Assembly (NCBI RefSeq): GCF_000276605.1
Contig: NZ_AKJX01000188.1
Span: 1 to 52,334, forward strand
Source: Acidovorax sp. CF316
Lineage (GTDB): Bacteria > Pseudomonadota > Gammaproteobacteria > Burkholderiales > Burkholderiaceae_C
DNA length: 52,334 nt
Direction of reading: 5' to 3'
In this document: positions 26,192-33,981 of the stretch, piece by piece
How the letters are laid out: the number at the start of each line of letters is the position of its first letter
How positions within the stretch are numbered: the first letter of the stretch is position 1
Position numbers and translations under genes: made by a program
The notes under the pieces: model-generated
Told to the model about the DNA's origin: nothing
Databases searched by the model: none
What the model saw: only the letters and a program-made list of their open reading frames with translations

Positions 26192-28321
26192 ATGGCGGTA
26201 GCGGTACAGCGGTCGGTATGGGCGGTAGAGATGCTTGTTCTTGCATCCTTGGCTGCCTGCGGTGGGTCCGGCAACGGGGACGAAGCCCCTGCGCTGCAGC
26301 AGGGCAGAGCCGTATCGGCCGCGGTGCAAGGGCCTGACACAACCCAGGCCGCGGCGGCGGCCATTCCTGATGCTGTGGCCGTGGTGCCGTTGCAGGGCGG
26401 TGTCGACGACATCGCCCCGTCTGCGCCCCACAGCGTCAGCGCAAGCGCCACTGCGGATGGCCGGGTGGCGCTTTCCTGGTTGCCTGCCAGCGACAACGTG
26501 GGTGTCGCCAGCTACCACGTCTGGCGCGACGGCCAGCCCCTGCACAGCGTCAACGGCAGTACCACGGCCTATACCGACAGCTCACTCGCCAGCGCGACCA
26601 CCTATGTGTACCGCGTCAGCGCCGCGGATGCGGCAGGCAACAGCTCGCCCCAGAGCGTCGAATACAGTGTGACCACGGCCAAGGCGGTGCCAGCAGGCGA
26701 GAACGAAGTGCCCGCCGCGCAGGGCGGCGAGCGCATTGCCGCAACCACCAGCGTGCGGACCGTGCAGGCCGCGCTGGTGCCGCGCGAGCCCGACACCAGC
26801 TCGCCCACCAACCCTCCTGACTTGGTGGCGCACAGCCGCACCGAATCGAGCCTGGTGCTGCAATGGCGCGAAAGCACCGACAACGTGGGCGTGGTGGGCT
26901 ACGACGTGTTCAAGAACGCCGTGTGGGTGGGCGGCACATCGGGCCGCGAATTTTCCTTTCGCAACCTGGCGCCAGCCAGCCGCTATGAGTTCAGCGTCAG
27001 GGCTTATGACGCGGCCGGCAACCGGTCTGCCGCCACCACGGTGACCACGGCAACGCTGGGCGGCGCGAGCCCGGTCGACATCGTTGCGCCCACCATCCCG
27101 GCCGGCGTGACCACCGGGGCGGTCACATCGTCCAGCGTGGTCGTGCAATGGAAGGCCAGCAGTGACGCCACCGGGGTGGCCGGGTACGAGCTGTACCAAA
27201 ACGGAATATCGACCGGTGAAGTGACCCGCCAGACCAGCTACACCTACGGCGACCTGGCCGCCGGCACGGCCTACAGCTTTGCCGTCAAGGCCTTCGATGC
27301 CGCGGGCAACAAATCCGCGGCCAGCGCCCCGATCAGCGTGCGAACCACCCCCGCAACGGTGCTTACGGCCAGGTGGATCGCTGGCGGCGTTGTGATCGAA
27401 GGCCGCAACCCCTGGAACGAAAACCCCATGATGTTCTGGGACGACGTGGCGACCGCCTTCGCCGCGTCGGGCCTGCCCGACGGTGCTGAAGTGCCCGCCG
27501 GTGCGGACAAGCTCTACGGTGCCAGCAGCACCGTGGTGGCGTCGCGCTTCAAGTACCAGCGCACCAGCGAAACCCGCTCCGGCGAGGCGGGCGTGGTGTA
27601 TGCCGCCACCGGGCACAAGCCGGTGCTCAGCTACCCCAACTACAACGGCCCCGCACGCACCTTCAACAAGATGTATGTGTCGTGGTGGTACAAGCCCTCT
27701 GTCTCGCCCGGGGCGGAAGGCGCATCCAACAAATTCATCCGCCTGTGGGACAACGGCAACGGCTATGGCACCCGCATCTCCTGGACCCAGATGCACATGA
27801 CCTGCGCCGTGCCCGCCGACTACAAGCCCGAAGTCAGCTGGGGCAACTGGTGGGACAAGGGCGGTGTGGCCGGTCGGTGGAACCGGCATGAGGTGGAGGT
27901 AGACCTGTCGGTGCCGCACGTGCGCACCTGGGTCAACGGCGTGGCCGGGCACAACCACCCCTGTGTGAAGAGTGCGGACTATGCCAACTCACCCATCCGC
28001 ATCGGGCTCATTGGTTTCGACCACGGCGGCTACGCCGACAACACCCACGGCTACGACACCATGAAAACAGCCATGGACGACATCTACATCGCCAACAGCC
28101 CTGCACGTGTGGAACTGTCGGACAGCCCCACCTGGTCGACCACCAGCAACCGCGAAGTGCTGCCCGTCAAAAGCTGGGCGCCCAACCGCATCGAGCTAGG
28201 CCAGGTGCGCGGCGTGCTCAAGGGCGCCGCAAAGCTGTATGTCTACGTGGTCGCGCCGGACGGCAGCGTCAACGCCAACGGCATGGCGTTGAGCTGCGGC
28301 AGCAGCACGGCCTGCCCGTAA
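26192..28321 (+). CDS. Lipoprotein with three fibronectin type III repeats and a C-terminal lectin-like domain
   Basis: 709 residues. A signal peptide ends in the lipobox LASLAAC, so the protein is probably anchored to the outer membrane or exported. Three FN3 modules follow, each with the Asn-Val/Thr-Gly-Val-Tyr hallmark (DNVGVASYHVWRDG, DNVGVVGYDVFKNA, DATGVAGYELYQNG) and a YAFDAAGN-type end. The C-terminal half (about 390-709) is rich in Trp/Tyr/Gly (MYVSWWYKPS, FIRLWDNGNGYGTRISW, GNWWDKGGVAGRWNRHEVEV, DDIYIANSPARVELSD), resembling jelly-roll polysaccharide-binding or lyase domains, but no family is certain. The start at 26192 is preferred over 26186 because AGGGAGG lies 7 bases upstream. 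Confidence 0.8.
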   Translation: MAVAVQRSVWAVEMLVLASLAACGGSGNGDEAPALQQGRAVSAAVQGPDTTQAAAAAIPDAVAVVPLQGGVDDIAPSAPHSVSASATADGRVALSWLPASDNVGVASYHVWRDGQPLHSVNGSTTAYTDSSLASATTYVYRVSAADAAGNSSPQSVEYSVTTAKAVPAGENEVPAAQGGERIAATTSVRTVQAALVPREPDTSSPTNPPDLVAHSRTESSLVLQWRESTDNVGVVGYDVFKNAVWVGGTSGREFSFRNLAPASRYEFSVRAYDAAGNRSAATTVTTATLGGASPVDIVAPTIPAGVTTGAVTSSSVVVQWKASSDATGVAGYELYQNGISTGEVTRQTSYTYGDLAAGTAYSFAVKAFDAAGNKSAASAPISVRTTPATVLTARWIAGGVVIEGRNPWNENPMMFWDDVATAFAASGLPDGAEVPAGADKLYGASSTVVASRFKYQRTSETRSGEAGVVYAATGHKPVLSYPNYNGPARTFNKMYVSWWYKPSVSPGAEGASNKFIRLWDNGNGYGTRISWTQMHMTCAVPADYKPEVSWGNWWDKGGVAGRWNRHEVEVDLSVPHVRTWVNGVAGHNHPCVKSADYANSPIRIGLIGFDHGGYADNTHGYDTMKTAMDDIYIANSPARVELSDSPTWSTTSNREVLPVKSWAPNRIELGQVRGVLKGAAKLYVYVVAPDGSVNANGMALSCGSSTACP

Positions 28322-28360
28322 GCAAGGCCTTGGAGTGTGCCGAGCGTGCCGCCCTTCTGC

Positions 28361-28378
28361 CCTTCTATAGTTAGAAGG
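28361..28378. terminator. Stem-loop between convergent FN3 lipoprotein and def genes
   Basis: CCTTCTA (28361-28367), loop TAGT, TAGAAGG (28372-28378): a perfect 7-bp stem in the 86-bp gap between the two stop codons. There is no T-run, so it is a candidate rather than a proven terminator. Confidence 0.45.
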
Positions 28379-28407
28379 CGGCCGCTTCGCGATTGCCAGG
28401 CGCCGCC

Positions 28408-28947
28408 TCAGTCGTCTTCCTGGGCGCTGATGTCGGGAAAGAGAACTTCGGTGAATCCGAACTGCGTGAAGTCCCGCACCCGCATCGGGTACAGCTTGCC
28501 AATCAGGTGGTCGCACTCGTGCTGCACCACCCGGGCGTGGAAGCCATCCACCGTGCGGTCGATCGGGTCGCCATACAGATCGAACCCCGTGTAGCGGATG
28601 CGCGACCAGCGCGGCACCTTGCCGCGCAGGCCCGGCACCGACAGGCAGCCCTCCCAGTCCTCTTCTTCCTCATCTCCCAGTGGCGTGATCACCGGGTTGA
28701 TCAGCACCGTGGGCGGCACGATGGGCCTGCTCGGGTAGCGCGGGTTGCGGTCGTTGGAGCCGAAGATCACCAACTGCAGGTCCACCCCGATCTGGGGCGC
28801 CGCCAGCCCCGCGCCGTTGACGGACTGCATGGTCTCCAGCATGTCGCGCACCAGCAGGTGCAGCTCGTCCGTATCGAACGCGGTCACGGGCTGGGCCACG
28901 CGCAGCAGGCGCGGGTCGCCCATCTTCAGGATGGTGTGGATGGTCAT
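28408..28947 (-). CDS. def: Peptide deformylase
   Basis: Removes the N-formyl group from new proteins. 179 residues with all three motifs: [10 protein letters not shown] (45-54), EGCLSV (99-104, metal-ligand Cys101) and HECDH (143-147, two metal-ligand His and catalytic Glu144). The acidic stretch DEEEEDWEG just before motif 2 is normal for this branch. The start at 28947 ([15 protein letters not shown]) is the family N terminus; 39 further upstream codons are not conserved. Monocistronic as far as the sequence shows. Confidence 0.96.
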   Translation of the reverse strand: MTIHTILKMGDPRLLRVAQPVTAFDTDELHLLVRDMLETMQSVNGAGLAAPQIGVDLQLVIFGSNDRNPRYPSRPIVPPTVLINPVITPLGDEEEEDWEGCLSVPGLRGKVPRWSRIRYTGFDLYGDPIDRTVDGFHARVVQHECDHLIGKLYPMRVRDFTQFGFTEVLFPDISAQEDD

Positions 28948-29149
28948 GGATGGCGTGGGAAGAAAGAATGCGATGCTGGTCATCGCGGTCAGCAGCAGCC
29001 ACACATCATGCCGCAACGTCGACAGCCCCGCCGCCGTAGGGCGAGGCTGGCGGCGACCCCGCACAGCGCCAAAACTTTCCTCCAGATTGCACGCAACAGC
29101 ACCCGGACTGGAAAACGCCCGAATTTTGTGTATATAATCTAAGTCTTGT

Positions 29150-29225
29150 TCCTCGATAGCTCAGTCGGTAGAGCGCCGGACTGTTAATCCGTAGGTCCCT
29201 GGTTCGAGCCCAGGTCGAGGAGCCA
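29150..29225 (+). tRNA. tRNA-Asn (anticodon GTT), copy 1
   Basis: 76 bases with a 7-bp acceptor stem (TCCTCGA with TCGAGGA), D-arm AGCTCAGTCGGTAGAGC, anticodon loop CTGTTAA, T-arm GGTTCGAGCC and encoded CCA. A -10-like TATAAT sits at 29133-29138, a suitable distance upstream, but the -35 is poor. Identical to the second copy at 29337. Confidence 0.97.
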
Positions 29226-29336
29226 AGAATTCGCGTGCTGTGCCCCGCTGCAATCGGGCACACCACCGGCAAGCCGTGAGCAAGCTTGCCACCACCGCAG
29301 CACACCATCATTGTTGATGTCGTCAGTACCGATCAT

Positions 29337-29412
29337 TCCTCGATAGCTCAGTCGGTAGAGCGCCGGACTGTTAATCCGTAGGTCCCTGGTTCGAGCCCAG
29401 GTCGAGGAGCCA
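29337..29412 (+). tRNA. tRNA-Asn (anticodon GTT), copy 2
   Basis: Base-for-base identical to the tRNA at 29150, including the encoded CCA, 111 bp further on. No separate promoter is evident, so both are likely processed from one transcript ending at the terminator at 29425. Confidence 0.97.
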
Positions 29413-29424
29413 TTCATTGGCAGT

Positions 29425-29455
29425 AAAAGGCTACCCTTTGCGGGGTGGCCTTTTT
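29425..29455 (+). terminator. Rho-independent terminator of the tRNA-Asn unit
   Basis: AAAAGGC, T, ACCC pairs with GGGT, G, GCCTTTT around a 6-base loop (one G-U pair), followed by Ts. It begins 13 bases after the second tRNA. Confidence 0.9.
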
Positions 29456-29774
29456 GCTTTGGGGCGGCCGTTCATGCTGGTCATTGGGCACTGCGATGAG
29501 GCGTACATCATCGGGTGATGGCTGAGGGCATTGCGGGTCGGTGCGGTTCGGCTGGCTCAGCGGCGAGAGTGTTGCGGGGCGAGGCTCAGCGGACTGCTCG
29601 GGGCTGCGAACCCTCGGCTATGGGCTGATGATGGCCGGCATTGGCGAGTGCTATGCGAAGGCGTGGCGGGCTTCAATGTGGGTGGCCTGGCCGGGGCTCA
29701 TTGAGGCGATAGATGGTGCACGGATTGATGCTGGGTGGATTAATGGCGGCTATGGTTCGTCTGGCCTTGCTCAG
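29456..29774. other. Gene-free stretch between the tRNA unit and a gene remnant
   Basis: About 320 bp. Open frames exist (for example 29541-29879 plus) but lack a ribosome site and have no recognisable protein. Composition is G/T-rich on the plus strand. No integrase gene or attachment-site repeat was found next to the tRNA genes. I see nothing functional in it. Confidence 0.4.
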
Positions 29775-29993
29775 CTATGCAGCAGCGCGCTCAAACTCCA
29801 TGAACTCCGCAAAGCGTTGGTCAACCTCAGGTTTCATCGCCATCAACTCTTTCCTGCGTTCGCCCTTTGCTTTTCCTAGCTGGGCGCGGAGTTCTTGAGG
29901 TGCATGTTCGTCATAGCTGTTCTGGGCTGCCACATAGTCGGCCATCTTGTGCCACAGGTCTCCCTCCAAGAACTCCTGCATGTCTTTGCCGAA
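29775..29993 (-). pseudogene. 3' remnant of a helical hypothetical gene cut by the insertion sequence
   Basis: In frame from the insertion-sequence boundary this reads FGKDMQEFLEGDLWHKMADY, then VAAQNSYDEHAPQELRAQLG, and ends MKPEVDQRFAEFMEFERAAA before a stop. The regular charge/hydrophobic spacing suggests a real helical protein. It is probably the C-terminal end of a longer gene whose 5' part was lost at the IS. An internal ATG at 29981 could still allow a 68-residue peptide, but without a convincing ribosome site. No family recognised. Confidence 0.55.
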
Positions 29994-30012
29994 CTGAATC
30001 GCCCCGGCTTAT

Positions 30013-30888
30013 CTAGACACTTTTGAGCCGTTGGGAATGTCGCTGTTCGAACTCTACAGGGGATAGTCCTGCCGCCGATGAATGACGGCGCTGTGAGTTG
30101 TAGAACATTTCGATGTAGTTGAAGACGTCCGCTCTCGCATCATCACGGGTTGCATAGACCCGCCTGCGGATGCGTTCGCGCTTGAGCAGTTGGAAGAAGC
30201 TCTCGGCCACAGCGTTGTCGTGGCAGTTGCCACGCCGGCTCATGCTGCTGACCAGGTTGTGCTCGCGCAGGAAGGTCTGCCACTCGTGGCCGGTGAACTG
30301 ACAGCCTTGATCGGAATGAACCATGACAGGTGTACGCGGCTGGCGGCGCCATAGCGCCATCAGCAGTGCATCGAGGACCAGGCTCGTGTCAATGCGGCTG
30401 CCCATGGACCAGCCCACTACCTGGCGTGAGAACAGATCGACCACAACCGCCAGGTACAGCCAGCCTTCGTGGGTTCGGATGTAGGTGATGTCAGTGACCC
30501 AAGACTGATTGGGCTCATCCACCTTGAACTGACGCTTCAGATGGTTTGGTGCGACCACGGCGGGCTTGCCGCCTCGCACTCCAGGCCGGCGGCCGTAGCC
30601 CGTCTGCGATCGCAGGCCTTCGATCTTGAGCAACCGCGCCACGCGATGCTTGCCGCAACGCTCGCCCAGGTCGCGCATGTCCAGCGTGAGTTTGCGGTAG
30701 CCGTAGACACCGCCACTCTCCAGCCATGCCTGCTTGAGCAAGCCCTGAAGCCTGTGGTCGTCCTTGGCCCGTGGGCTATGCGGCGCTGCCTTCCACGCGT
30801 AGTAGCCGCTGGGGTGTAGCTGCATCACATTGCACATGCGCCGCACGCTGTGTTCCTGCGCATGCTGCTTGATGAACGCGTACCTCAC
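30013..30888 (-). CDS. IS3-family transposase OrfB
   Basis: 291 residues from a GTG that overlaps the orfA stop (GTGA). It holds a helical N terminus (HSVRRMCNVMQLHPSGYYAW), then the retroviral-type integrase core with the DDE triad: Asp in WVTDITYIRT, Asp in VMVHSDQGCQF and Glu in NAVAESFFQLLKRE. It is likely made mainly as an OrfAB fusion by -1 slippage at the A7 run in orfA; the -1 frame is open from there into orfB. Appears intact. Confidence 0.95.
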   Translation of the reverse strand: MRYAFIKQHAQEHSVRRMCNVMQLHPSGYYAWKAAPHSPRAKDDHRLQGLLKQAWLESGGVYGYRKLTLDMRDLGERCGKHRVARLLKIEGLRSQTGYGRRPGVRGGKPAVVAPNHLKRQFKVDEPNQSWVTDITYIRTHEGWLYLAVVVDLFSRQVVGWSMGSRIDTSLVLDALLMALWRRQPRTPVMVHSDQGCQFTGHEWQTFLREHNLVSSMSRRGNCHDNAVAESFFQLLKRERIRRRVYATRDDARADVFNYIEMFYNSQRRHSSAAGLSPVEFEQRHSQRLKSV

Positions 30889-31163
30889 CCGGACTGCCTG
30901 GCAAAGTACGCGGCGGCTTTTTTTAGGATGTCACGCTCCTCGGTCACGCGCTTGAGTTCAGCCTTCAGCCGTCGCAGCTCCTCGGTCTGGGACGTCTGCA
31001 TCTGTCGTTCTGGCGCAGGCACCGAATAGACCTTGATCCACTTGTACAGGCTGTGCTGGCTCACGCCGATCCGGGCGGATACATCGGCTACTCGGTGGCC
31101 TCGCTCCGTTATCTGCTTGACCGCTTCGATCTTGAACTCTTCGGGATATGGCTGCTTTGTCAT
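30885..31163 (-). CDS. IS3-family transposase OrfA
   Basis: 92 residues. The helix-turn-helix (YPEEFKIEAVKQITERGHRV, ADVSARIGVSQHSLYKWIKV) is followed by a leucine-zipper-like coiled coil (ELRRLKAELKRVTEERDILK), the standard OrfA of IS3 elements. The codons for ILKKA contain the slippery A-run used for frameshifting into orfB. Appears intact. Confidence 0.95.
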   Translation of the reverse strand: MTKQPYPEEFKIEAVKQITERGHRVADVSARIGVSQHSLYKWIKVYSVPAPERQMQTSQTEELRRLKAELKRVTEERDILKKAAAYFARQSG

Positions 31164-31228
31164 GGCACCTCCTATTGGGCCTCAGGTTTGAGGCTCGAAG
31201 GTGTCTAGTTCAGCCGGGGCGATTCAGT

Positions 31229-31807
31229 AGCGCCAGGCCCGTGGAGCTGGTCATTGGGCAATGGGGGCTCATCCCGGCCTTCTCCGCGACATCCCACGTG
31301 GCCTACTCCACCAGCAACGCCAAGTCAGAGGAACTGCTGGGCAAGCCGAGCTACCGGCATCCCTGGTTGAGCGGTCAGAGATGCCTGATACCTGCCATGA
31401 GTTTCGATGAGCCGTGCTGGGAATCCGGGGTCAATCAGTGGTGGCGCTTCCACCGCGCAGATGGTCGGCCGTGGGCGCTGGCGGGCCTGTGGAATACCTG
31501 GACTGATCGGCTGACGGGTGAGGCCTTCGAGAGCTACACCATGCTCACGGTCAATGCGGATGACCACCCGGTGATGTGCCGCATGCACAAACCCAAGTTC
31601 CACCCGACGACCCGACGGCCGTTGATCCCCCAGGACAAGCGCAGCGTGATTTCCATCGAGGCCCGTGACGTGGGCACATGGTTGTTCGGCACGGTCCAGC
31701 AAGCGCAGCGACTGCTCAAACCACCATCGGTAGAACACCTGAAAGGAGCGCCCCACCATGACACACACCATCAGCATCTACGCACCACACCTCAACTGTT
31801 CGCCTGA
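31229..31807 (+). pseudogene. SRAP-domain protein (YedK/HMCES type), 5' end lost at the insertion sequence
   Basis: SRAP proteins covalently shield abasic sites in single-stranded DNA through Cys2. The surviving ~190 codons contain typical parts: IGQWGLIPAFSATSH, STSNAKSEE, GQRCLIPAMSFDEPCWE, LAGLWNTWTD and MCRMHKP. The N-terminal part of about 60-70 residues, including the Met-Cys-Gly-Arg start and its catalytic Cys, is missing. The frame instead runs straight into the insertion-sequence end. Read-through from the IS could yield a protein without the active Cys. Hence called broken. Its 3' end overlaps the next small gene by 50 bp. Confidence 0.85.
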
Positions 31808-32117
31808 GACCCTGGAGCGGGCAAAGGCAGCCGCCGTGACCATCCTGGAGCACCTTGGGGTGACCCTTGAGCAGGCCATGGACGCGAGGTTTGAAATCGA
31901 ATGCTGGGACGACATGGGCTGCCCCGACGACCACAACTTCGCGGATGTGGACGGCAAGCGCTTGGAGGCTTTTCATGCGGCACACCAAGCGGCCATGCAG
32001 GTCTGTGGAGTGAACTTCGATGACGGAATGTTCGACATCGGGATAGACGAGGTAGACCTGCCGCAGCATCTGCCCGAATGGCTGCCCGCGTATGGTCCCT
32101 TCGCGCTATCGACTTGA
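31758..32117 (+). CDS. Hypothetical acidic protein
   Basis: 119 residues rich in Asp/Glu (EIECWDDMGCPDDHNFADVD, NFDDGMFDIGIDEVDLPQHL). The ATG has GAAAGGAGC about 9 bases upstream, a good ribosome site, and lies inside the 3' end of the SRAP remnant, so the two were probably co-transcribed. No domain recognised. Its promoter was probably the one lost with the SRAP 5' end, so current expression is uncertain. Confidence 0.65.
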   Translation: MTHTISIYAPHLNCSPETLERAKAAAVTILEHLGVTLEQAMDARFEIECWDDMGCPDDHNFADVDGKRLEAFHAAHQAAMQVCGVNFDDGMFDIGIDEVDLPQHLPEWLPAYGPFALST

Positions 32118-32144
32118 CCCGTCGATGCTTCCGCCTGCTTCGCG

Positions 32145-32630
32145 TCAGGTCGTGACAGCCGGGTAGGGCGGCACCAGATCGTTCATGGTCAGGTAGCTGG
32201 CCACCAGCAACATCAGCTTGGTGTCGACCTGCGCCACATCCCTGGGCACCAGGTCGTAGTGGCACAGCGTGCCCACGATGGCGCCGTTGGAGTCCATCAC
32301 CGGGACGCCCACGTACGACGCCACGGCATCCTTGGCGGGGTGGGATGCCAGACGCTCGTCGAGCAGTGCGTGGGGCGTCTTGAACGGTGCACCGCTTTCG
32401 CGCACATAGCAGCAGTAGGTGGCGGTTTGTGGCACCACGCCGGATGCGATGGCGGAGGGGTCGAGGCGGTCGAAGTGCACGGCGGCAGTGGCCATGCCGT
32501 CCTGGAATCGCCAGATGCCGATGTACCGAAAATCGGTCAGGGTGAGCAGCTTGGCCAGCGCATCGCGCACGGACTTCGTTTTGGCGGTGAGGACGAAATC
32601 GGCAAAGGTGGCGCTGCTGGGCTTGGTCAT
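32145..32630 (-). CDS. GAF domain protein
   Basis: 161 residues forming a single GAF domain: KSVRDALAKLLTLTDFRYIG, then YCCYVRESGAPFKTPHALLD, VASYVGVPVMDSNGAIVGTL and CHYDLVPRDVAQVDTKLMLL. Two adjacent Cys (YCCYV) and a Cys-His (LCHYD) might bind a metal or sense redox state, but this is speculation. No output domain is attached, so the partner is unknown. The N terminus starts directly at the fold. Confidence 0.85.
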   Translation of the reverse strand: MTKPSSATFADFVLTAKTKSVRDALAKLLTLTDFRYIGIWRFQDGMATAAVHFDRLDPSAIASGVVPQTATYCCYVRESGAPFKTPHALLDERLASHPAKDAVASYVGVPVMDSNGAIVGTLCHYDLVPRDVAQVDTKLMLLVASYLTMNDLVPPYPAVTT

Positions 32631-32829
32631 GGGATCTCAACGGGGGTGGGCAATTGATTGTGCAGTACCCCGGGCGGTGCTATTGCCTCGCAAAACGGGT
32701 CGCCCATCTCCAACCCTGTAGGACAAATGCCCGAGAGCGATGGCATGGGGCGGGGCCTGGCTTTCGCTCTGCGCAAACCAGTACGATCTGCACAGGCCAG
32801 GTGGGCAGGCTATGCGCAGGAGAACATTC

Positions 32830-33474
32830 ATGATGATCCGCAAAAGGCCTCGGTGGGGTTGGCAGGCAGCAGCACTGCGGTGGTGCATTGCCATGGCCTG
32901 TTGCGGCCTTTTGGGCATGGCCGCATCGGCTGGCGTGACCGATGGCGACCTGTTCGGCCACCGCCTGGGCGCCCGCCTCGCGACGTCGCCGAGCACCATG
33001 GGCTACTGGAGCCAGGGGCGGGCCGTCATCATTGTCGACAAGCCGGAGATTCCGCCCGAGTTCGAGAAGCTCGAGCTGCTGGCCACGCCCAAAAGCTACA
33101 CCATCGGCACCATCTACGCGACCAAGAGCCTGCCGGAACGGTCGGCGGCCTTCGCCCTGGCCGGCAAGTACAGGGACCTGCTGTCCACGCTCTACGCCGA
33201 GCAGTGCGCGCGCGAAAGGGATGGCTCGGGCGGGCTCATCCTCAATATGCGCTGCGGCCAGTACCAGTTGAGCATTCAACTCTTCTCCCCAGACCGGCAG
33301 AACCCGAGCGGCCCGTACACGGTGCAGGTGGGCTTGACCATGGCCGATGAAACCCGGGTCGGCTATGACTGGCAGATGCTGCTGGACCAGGAGCGCGACG
33401 CTGCCGACAAAGAGGGGCGCCAGCAGCGGCTGGAGCAGGCGAGGAAGGACCGAAGCCTGCGCGGCTTTCCTTGA
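32830..33474 (+). CDS. Secreted hypothetical protein
   Basis: 214 residues with a signal peptide (LRWCIAMACCGLLGMAASAG). The mature part has a beta-rich centre (AVIIVDKPEIPPEFEKLELL, YTIGTIYATKSLPERSAAF), a Cys pair (AEQCARERDG, LNMRCGQYQLSIQL) and a charged helical C terminus (LLDQERDAADKEGRQQRLEQ). No family recognised. AGGAG lies 7 bases before the ATG at 32830, favouring this start over 32812. It ends 72 bp before the DUF4429/SHOCT gene. Confidence 0.75.
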   Translation: MMIRKRPRWGWQAAALRWCIAMACCGLLGMAASAGVTDGDLFGHRLGARLATSPSTMGYWSQGRAVIIVDKPEIPPEFEKLELLATPKSYTIGTIYATKSLPERSAAFALAGKYRDLLSTLYAEQCARERDGSGGLILNMRCGQYQLSIQLFSPDRQNPSGPYTVQVGLTMADETRVGYDWQMLLDQERDAADKEGRQQRLEQARKDRSLRGFP

Positions 33475-33546
33475 GCAGAGATGTCTGAGGACACACCTCT
33501 GCCAGTACGAGCGGCAAGAGGGTTGAAGCACCAATTCAGGAGTGAT

Positions 33547-33981
33547 ATGTCGGCTGTATATTGTTTTGAAGGGGCGGGAAGCGTTCTCGAGGTGTTCGAG
33601 GACAAAGTGAAAATAATGCCCAAAGGCTTTTTGGATAAATTGCTGCACGGCGGAGAAAGGAATATTCCGTACACCTCGATCCAGTCCATCCAGTTCAGAG
33701 AGGCCGGCGGCCTGCTTGCCGGGCGAATTCAGTTCATAGTCCCTGGGGCGAACGGGAGTGAGGACATGGCGAATGCGGTCTACTTCAGTAGTGCCGGAAA
33801 CTTTGCAGCGAGAGAAATTTATGAGTTCATCGAGCAGGCTGTCGCAAAGCCCCGGAATCCAGAAGTGGCCGGCGGGCCTGCAAGCATGTCTGATGAGCTG
33901 ATCAAGCTTGCAGAGCTTCGGGACAGAGGCATCCTCACGGAAGAGGAGTTTTTGATGGCGAAGAAAAAGATACTGTCTTAG
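33547..33981 (+). CDS. DUF4429 / SHOCT domain protein
   Basis: 144 residues. The N-terminal region (VYCFEGAGSVLEVFEDKVKI, NIPYTSIQSIQFREAGGLLA, MANAVYFSSAGNFAAREIYE) is a PH-like DUF4429 domain. The C terminus (DELIKLAELRDRGILTEEEF) is a SHOCT oligomerisation motif. AGGAG lies 4 bases before the ATG at 33547; an earlier ATG at 33481 has none. Base composition is clearly less GC-rich than the neighbours, suggesting later acquisition. The 3' end overlaps the convergent LysR gene by 47 bp. Confidence 0.82.
   Translation: MSAVYCFEGAGSVLEVFEDKVKIMPKGFLDKLLHGGERNIPYTSIQSIQFREAGGLLAGRIQFIVPGANGSEDMANAVYFSSAGNFAAREIYEFIEQAVAKPRNPEVAGGPASMSDELIKLAELRDRGILTEEEFLMAKKKILS

Larger units (their letters stand above)
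29995..31226 (-). mobile_element. IS3-family insertion sequence
   Basis: About 1232 bp bounded by inverted repeats that begin TGAATCGCCCCGGCT on both ends and continue with matching blocks (CTAGACAC, then GAGCC). It carries overlapping orfA and orfB on the minus strand with a 7-A slippery run (30918-30924 as Ts on the plus strand), as IS3 elements do. The flanking bases do not form the 3-5 bp direct repeat expected from a simple insertion (AAC on the left, GTA on the right). Both flanking genes are truncated at its edges, indicating a deletion or recombination at this site. Confidence 0.92.

Noticed and set aside
29337-29412. Second tRNA-Asn as an attachment-site duplicate of an integrative element
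   Set aside because: The copy is a full gene, only 111 bp from the first, with its own terminator and no integrase or mobile genes between them.
29541-29879. A 112-codon plus-strand frame left of the insertion sequence
   Set aside because: No domain or ribosome site; it overlaps the better-looking minus-strand gene remnant.
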